8,169 bases of DNA. It comes from Mollicutes bacterium (lineage in GTDB: Bacteria > Bacillota_I > Bacilli_A > RF39 > UBA660). Of the stretch, positions 5,515 through 8,169 are shown piece after piece. The notes under the pieces were generated by a model. The model saw nothing but the letters and a program-made list of their open reading frames with translations. It was not told the origin of the DNA and did no database searches. The position numbers and the translations under genes were made by a program. Numbering within the stretch: position 1 is the first letter of the stretch; each line of letters opens with the position of its first letter. Location of the stretch: NCBI GenBank assembly GCA_012513875.1, contig JAAZBI010000062.1, positions 1 through 8,169 of the forward strand, in the 5' to 3' direction.

Positions 5515-5838
5515 ATGACTTTTAATTTTTTAGACCTATTCAATATGTTTTTAAATGCGATTGGAGACATAATAGCTAATTTTAGTTTGGTAAGAGCACA
5601 GTTGGAATTAGCTTTAGCAAATATCAATACATTTGATTTCACAGGTATTATAACTCCCTACGTTGGAACTATAAGGTATGTATGCGGTGAATTGATATTT
5701 AACGTAACAATAAGAACAATTCAAATAGCAATATTTATTGGAATTGCAAAAGCGGGTTATCAATTAGTTCATATGCTGACAAGTTCAGCATTGATAGAAA
5801 AACCTATGAAAATATTAAAAAATTTTATAGGTTTATAG
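5515..5838 (+). CDS. pVI-like minor coat/membrane protein, 107 aa
   Basis: A hydrophobic protein directly after the pIII-like gene, the position and size of inovirus pVI (112 aa in Ff), which joins pIII to the virion end. The N-terminal half has amphipathic helices (FLDLFNMFLNAIGDII). A hydrophobic hairpin-like region covers about residues 42-60, and a clear membrane span lies near 64-86 (TIQIAIFIGIAKAGYQLV). The tail is basic (EKPMKILKNFIGL). No signal peptide. Frames touch: the previous stop TGA is at 5507-5509. A TTG at 5506 lies five bases after GGAAGG and would overlap that stop, adding three residues; ATG 5515 is the alternative used here. The end of the gene folds into the hairpin at 5800-5834. 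Confidence 0.65.
   Translation: MTFNFLDLFNMFLNAIGDIIANFSLVRAQLELALANINTFDFTGIITPYVGTIRYVCGELIFNVTIRTIQIAIFIGIAKAGYQLVHMLTSSALIEKPMKILKNFIGL
5800..5834 (+). promoter_or_regulatory. Hairpin upstream of the major coat gene
   Basis: AAACCTAT (5800-5807), a bulged G, and AAAAT (5809-5813) pair with ATTTT (5822-5826) and ATAGGTTT (5827-5834): 13 base pairs with one bulge and an 8-base AT loop. It ends one base before the pVI-like stop. With no T tract it is not a normal terminator. It could be a processing point or a stabilising 5' end for coat mRNA. A TTGATA (5791-5796) with TATTAA (5813-5818) is a weak overlapping promoter possibility. Confidence 0.4.
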
Positions 5839-5867
5839 TTTAAAATTTATGAAAAGGAGATGGTGAT

Positions 5868-6119
5868 ATGCTAAAAAAGTTAAGTAAAAAAGCAAGGGTT
5901 TTTATAACTGCTATGGTGCTTTCGGTTGCAACAATGGTTCCTGCGTATGCAACCGGAAGCGGAAGCACTGAAGATACTTTAACTTTTAATTTCGATCCCT
6001 CTGAAATGTTCAGTTGGACGAATACTATGCTTTCGGCATTAATGCCAGTACTTTACATAACACTAGGCATAAGCTTGGCATTCATTATCATAAATGCTCT
6101 GAAATACGCATTTAGATAA
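5868..6119 (+). CDS. Major coat protein (pVIII-like) precursor, 83 aa
   Basis: Thousands of copies of this protein would form the filament. The precursor has a textbook signal peptide: MLKKLSKKARVF basic start, a hydrophobic core, and a PAYA cleavage site at residue 28. The mature 55-residue chain starts TGSGSTED. It then has an acidic/amphipathic segment (about 34-50, with DPSEMFSW), a membrane span (about 55-77) and a short end with Lys79 and Arg83 to face the DNA. Ff pVIII has the same plan (23-residue leader, 50-residue mature). A strong AAGGAG lies at 5854-5859. Hairpins flank the gene on both sides, suggesting separate mRNA processing for high output. Unlike Ff, it follows the pIII- and pVI-like genes. 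Confidence 0.92.
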   Translation: MLKKLSKKARVFITAMVLSVATMVPAYATGSGSTEDTLTFNFDPSEMFSWTNTMLSALMPVLYITLGISLAFIIINALKYAFR

Positions 6120-6135
6120 TAAAATTAAAAGTATA

Positions 6136-6153
6136 GGGGGGCGTGAGCTCCCC
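6136..6153 (+). promoter_or_regulatory. Stable GNRA-tetraloop hairpin after the major coat gene
   Basis: GGGGGGC (6136-6142) pairs with GCTCCCC (6147-6153) through six Watson-Crick and one G-U pair, closed by a GTGA loop, which in RNA is a GNRA tetraloop. It lies 16 bases after the coat stop. No T run follows, so full termination is unlikely; partial termination or 3' protection of coat mRNA is more plausible. Outer bases 6129-6133 and 6156-6160 can add a second short stem. Confidence 0.65.
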
Positions 6154-6173
6154 ACTACTTAAAGAGGTGAGAT

Positions 6174-6317
6174 ATGGAAACTATTGTGGTTACAATGTCA
6201 GGAATAACAGCAGATGGAATAATTCAAAATGATATAAATATCTTAATGCTATTTGTTATAGCATTTCAAATTTTACAAATATTTTTATTGGTGAGGATTG
6301 CTCAAAATGGAAAATAG
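6174..6317 (+). CDS. Small single-span membrane protein, 47 aa
   Basis: ATG with GAGG (6164-6167) six bases upstream, immediately after the coat hairpin. The N-terminal 21 residues are polar with Glu2, Asp14 and Asp20. A hydrophobic span runs about 22-41 and the tail is basic (RIAQNGK). Topology matches minor coat or membrane assembly factors: N-terminus outside, positive tail inside. Its final codons overlap the start of the next gene by 11 bases, so the two are probably made together. No family recognised. Confidence 0.65.
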   Translation: METIVVTMSGITADGIIQNDINILMLFVIAFQILQIFLLVRIAQNGK

Positions 6318-6411
6318 TTTAAATATCAATGTAATAATTGCGGTAGCGTGTGGTATATACGCTTCATTTAATCTTTATTTTATGTTGGAAAAGTTCAGAA
6401 TAAAGGAATGA
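6307..6411 (+). CDS. Very small membrane protein, 34 aa (pVII/pIX-sized)
   Basis: The ATG at 6307 lies nine bases after AGGA (6294-6297) and overlaps the previous gene. The 34 residues consist of a short polar start (MENSLNIN), a hydrophobic core (VIIAVACGIYASFNLYFML) and a basic end (EKFRIKE). This is the size and plan of the Ff tip proteins pVII and pIX, although it sits after, not before, the major coat gene. The overlap with its neighbour and own ribosome site make translation likely. Confidence 0.6.
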   Translation: MENSLNINVIIAVACGIYASFNLYFMLEKFRIKE

Positions 6412-6415
6412 TAAA

Positions 6416-6574
6416 ATGAATGTTATTTTAGAATTTATATTTTATTTAACAATTTCAATATGCTTTACAGACGTAGTTTTCTATGTAATAAGAAAAATGC
6501 TTTCTTTTAGTGAATCACTTATTAATACAAAATTTAACTTTGGTAAAGTAAATATGAAGAAAATAAAGAGGTAA
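6416..6574 (+). CDS. Small membrane protein with basic tail, 52 aa
   Basis: AAGGA (6403-6407) lies eight bases upstream, inside the end of the 34-aa gene. The N-terminal half is one hydrophobic span (about residues 3-25, with Glu6 and Asp19). The rest is polar and ends with a basic cluster, KKIKR. The final AAG AGG codons supply the ribosome site of the next gene. It could be a membrane-bound assembly factor or minor coat protein. Family not recognised. Confidence 0.6.
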   Translation: MNVILEFIFYLTISICFTDVVFYVIRKMLSFSESLINTKFNFGKVNMKKIKR

Positions 6575-6579
6575 ATAGA

Positions 6580-6921
6580 ATGTTTATTGTTATTAATGAA
6601 GATAAAGTTAAAATTGGTAGAACGTTAAAGTCTATAAATAAAAAATTAAAAACTTCATTTAAAAAGGATGAATTTAAAAAATATAATTCTGATTATGTAT
6701 TAAATGTAAGTAATGAGGACCTTGACTTTAAAAGGGATAGTAACGAATTGAATCGAGTTTTTGTAAGTAAATTGTATAAAAAAGATATACATAATTTAAT
6801 AAATTATGGTTTTTTTACAATTACAATAATATTGATGTTAATTATATTAACATCTGTATCGTCAACAAGTGAAACATTGTCTATGTTGCTTCAGCAACTT
6901 GAAATGGTGGTGATAAAATGA
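6580..6921 (+). CDS. Tail-anchored basic membrane protein, 113 aa
   Basis: About the first 72 residues are strongly basic (Lys-rich around 9-35 and 62-70) and should stay in the cytoplasm. A single membrane span follows at about 73-92, then a 20-residue polar end outside. This cytoplasmic-domain/one-span/short-external-part layout resembles the membrane half of pI from Ff phages, whose ATPase half here is a separate protein without a span (7561-8118). A partnership between the two is therefore attractive, but it is inference. No known family recognised. The stop overlaps the next start as ATGA (6918-6921). Confidence 0.75.
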   Translation: MFIVINEDKVKIGRTLKSINKKLKTSFKKDEFKKYNSDYVLNVSNEDLDFKRDSNELNRVFVSKLYKKDIHNLINYGFFTITIILMLIILTSVSSTSETLSMLLQQLEMVVIK

Positions 6922-7025
6922 AATTACTTTTATTGATATTATTAAACATAATAGCTATAACATACGTAATTGATATATTGAATAAGAAAAAAAGTAATGA
7001 CGAGGTAAATATTGATGATGATTGA
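6918..7025 (+). CDS. Tiny membrane protein, 35 aa
   Basis: Starts within the ATGA overlap with the preceding gene, with a GGTGGTG site (6906-6912) just upstream. A hydrophobic N-terminus (LLLLILLNIIAITYVI, residues 3-18) is followed by a charged tail with KKK then DEVNIDDD. It looks like an N-terminally anchored peptide with an internal acidic end. Its last 11 bases overlap the next gene. The overlap at both ends argues that it is a real member of the string, although it is very short. Confidence 0.5.
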   Translation: MKLLLLILLNIIAITYVIDILNKKKSNDEVNIDDD

Positions 7026-7341
7026 TTTTGATAAAGAGTTTAATGAATTTATAACAAATGGGAATAATTCTGATCCTATAACATCAATATATTCTTTGTT
7101 TCCTAATTTGAATGATGAGCAAATACAAATATATTTACAGCTTGAATTTATGGCAAATAAATATCAATTAGACGGTATTAAGGCTTTTTTAAATACGTAC
7201 TTGAGGCATAAAAAAGCAAATAAAAATATGACGTTTTCAAATATGTTATCTTTCAGAAAAACATTAGAATCTTATAGTTTGGCAGAACACTTAAAAGGTG
7301 TTAAAATTGCGTCTCAAAATATGCAAAGTGAAGAAAGATAA
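7015..7341 (+). CDS. Soluble helical protein, 108 aa, unknown
   Basis: Two ATGs (7015, 7018) and a TTG (7012) are in frame. ATG 7015 is preferred because GAGG (7002-7005) is nine bases upstream. The protein is soluble and mostly helical, with an acidic start (DFDKEFNEF), a central LNDEQIQIYLQLEFMANKY segment and a basic C-terminal half (LRHKKANKN onward). No Cys and no enzyme motif. Its place among membrane assembly genes and two genes before the Zot ATPase suggests a morphogenesis helper. Family not recognised. Confidence 0.75.
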   Translation: MMIDFDKEFNEFITNGNNSDPITSIYSLFPNLNDEQIQIYLQLEFMANKYQLDGIKAFLNTYLRHKKANKNMTFSNMLSFRKTLESYSLAEHLKGVKIASQNMQSEER

Positions 7342-7384
7342 TATATTATGATAGTAAGAATAAATATTGATTTGGAGATGAAAA

Positions 7385-7561
7385 ATGAATTGTCCAATAT
7401 GTAAAAAACAAATGGTAGAAAGTAATTATACAGCTGTTTATGATGATGGAATTTTTTATCAAGAATATTTCTGTTTTAATTGTTACAAGTTGTTTGAATG
7501 TTCTTCGCAAAGTGGAGATATGATTGAAGAATATCTTGATTTAATAGGAGAAATAGGATAA
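7385..7561 (+). CDS. Zinc-ribbon protein, 58 aa
   Basis: Two metal-binding knuckles are visible: CPIC at residues 3-6 and CFNC at 30-33 (CxxC twice, 24 residues between), with another Cys at 39. The segment between them is beta-like (YTAVYDDGIFYQEYF). This is the zinc-ribbon plan and should be soluble. The tail is acidic (EEYLDLIGEIG). GGAG (7374-7377) lies seven bases before the ATG, and the stop TAA shares its last A with the ATG of the ATPase gene, indicating tight coupling. An accessory role to the ATPase is suggested by context only. Confidence 0.75.
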   Translation: MNCPICKKQMVESNYTAVYDDGIFYQEYFCFNCYKLFECSSQSGDMIEEYLDLIGEIG

Positions 7562-8118
7562 TGTCGGGAAGTATATGTTTATTTAGTGGTTTACAACGTT
7601 CCGGGAAAACATTTCTTGCCGGATTGATTGCGACAGAATATAATAAAAAATATGATATTCCAGTTTATACGAATATGGAAATGCCTGATTTCAATGTAAT
7701 AGAAAGACTGTCGGAAGTACCGATTGATAAAAAACCTAAAATATTGTTATTAGATGAATTGCATTTTTATCTAAACAGTAGGAACTTTAAAAATCAAGCA
7801 GATTTTATATATTTCTTAAATACAATATGCAAAAGGAATATATTGCTGTTAGGTACTTGTATTCATCCCGATATGATTGACAAAAATTTAAGAATACAAA
7901 TTAGTTACTTTGTATTATGCAAAGCTGATTCGCAAATGCTGCACTATAAATTTTATGATGTGCAGAATTTAACTGAAAAATTAATCAGTTTAAAAAAAGA
8001 CAGGTATTTATTTGAAAAAGTATCTTATGATACTTTAGAAATACCTAATATGTTTAAATTTGACATTGACAACTATATAAGATTAAATGAAAATAAAAAG
8101 CATTTTACATTTAATTGA
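7561..8118 (+). CDS. zot: Zot/pI-type morphogenesis ATPase, 185 aa, no membrane span
   Basis: Inovirus pI/Zot proteins power the exchange of SSB for coat protein and the extrusion of the filament through the membrane. Visible motifs: Walker A GLQRSGKT (residues 10-17), placed right at the N-terminus as in the family; Walker B ILLLDE (61-66) followed by LHFYL; and a later HPDMIDKNLR segment (102-111) like the conserved HP..ID..LR region of Zot. Family members are commonly 340-430 residues with a membrane span and an external C-terminal domain. Here the chain ends after the ATPase core, so those parts must be absent or supplied by another protein. AGGAG (7546-7550) precedes the ATG, which overlaps the zinc-ribbon stop. 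Confidence 0.88.
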   Translation: MSGSICLFSGLQRSGKTFLAGLIATEYNKKYDIPVYTNMEMPDFNVIERLSEVPIDKKPKILLLDELHFYLNSRNFKNQADFIYFLNTICKRNILLLGTCIHPDMIDKNLRIQISYFVLCKADSQMLHYKFYDVQNLTEKLISLKKDRYLFEKVSYDTLEIPNMFKFDIDNYIRLNENKKHFTFN

Positions 8119-8169
8119 GGACGAGGTTAGGTTTTGGCGCTTCAGCGAATTGGCGAACAATTAAAAAAA
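8119..8169. other. End-of-window spacer with hairpins and poly-A
   Basis: Contains CGCT-TC-AGCG (8138-8147), an AATTG/CAATT stem (8148-8152 with 8158-8162) and seven terminal A. No promoter is seen, so in a circle transcription from the structural operon would pass straight into the acidic protein gene at 32. The stretch also holds one copy of the GCTTCAGCG(A/G)ATTGG motif (8139-8153). Confidence 0.45.
8139..8153. repeat. Copy of the GCTTCAGCG(A/G)ATTGG motif
   Basis: This 15-mer recurs at 969-983 with a single A-to-G change, and its first 13 bases recur exactly in rep at 2627-2639, next to motif 3. All three are on the + strand; two are in genes (encoding EASAD and QASAN) and this one is between genes. 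It could be a binding site or chance. Confidence 0.35.

Noticed and set aside
6885..6898. GTTGC-TTCA-GCAAC hairpin inside the 113-aa gene
   Set aside because: Only five base pairs within coding sequence and no T tract; no evidence of function.
7331..7358. dif-like AAGATAATATATTATGATAG stretch between two genes
   Set aside because: Its centre is two bases too short and the flanks match poorly; such AT-rich palindromes arise easily here.
8115..8169. Possible short coupled gene starting at the TTG overlapping the Zot stop
   Set aside because: It becomes a poly-lysine run through the terminal A tract and has no separate support.
1..8169. Spiroplasma/mycoplasma phage with TGA read as Trp
   Set aside because: Trp is encoded by TGG throughout and several genes end in TGA at sensible overlaps with the next start; strong Shine-Dalgarno sites fit Firmicutes better.

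Overview
The window looks like a complete or near-complete genome of a filamentous single-stranded DNA phage (inovirus) of a low-GC Gram-positive bacterium, probably Clostridia- or Bacilli-like. Four hallmarks of the group can be read directly: an HUH rolling-circle replication initiator (2018-2851), a short signal-peptide-bearing major coat protein (5868-6119), a secreted and membrane-anchored protein in the place of the pIII adsorption protein (3845-5509), and a Zot/pI-type morphogenesis ATPase (7561-8118). All genes are on the + strand. The DNA is very AT-rich, ribosome binding sites are strong AGGAGG types, TGG encodes Trp and TGA is a stop. No secretin (pIV) is present, as expected for a host without an outer membrane. 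No integrase, tRNA, CRISPR or IS element was seen.

Layout. (1) 32-1479: five tightly packed accessory genes. They comprise a very acidic 230-aa protein, three small unknowns and a 48-aa ribbon-helix-helix regulator, and end in two hairpin terminators (1466-1491 and 1545-1576). (2) 1577-2017: an intergenic region with hairpins, a 14-bp direct repeat at 60-bp spacing, a possible dif-like site and an extended -10 promoter. It is the best candidate for origin, packaging and attachment functions. (3) 2018-2851: Rep. (4) A consensus sigma-A promoter (2872-2900) opens the long structural operon: a Cys-containing small protein, a probable ssDNA-binding protein, a GC-rich hairpin cluster, two tiny membrane proteins in the pVII/pIX position, the pIII-like protein, a pVI-like protein, and the major coat gene flanked by two RNA hairpins. 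(5) 6174-8118: small membrane proteins of 47, 34, 52, 113 and 35 aa, a soluble 108-aa protein, a zinc-ribbon protein and the Zot ATPase, mostly with overlapping or abutting reading frames.

Working model (inference): Rep nicks and replicates the circle and the SSB coats the progeny strand. The Zot ATPase with small membrane partners then swaps SSB for coat subunits at the cell membrane and extrudes the virion. The accessory module sits where Ff phages carry gene IV; it could serve host takeover, anti-defence or copy control. The window begins and ends in poly-A (19 + 7 A). If the molecule is circular the junction is a 26-A tract, so circularity rests on a low-complexity overlap. Functions of most genes under 120 aa are unrecognised, and names by position are analogies to Ff phage.
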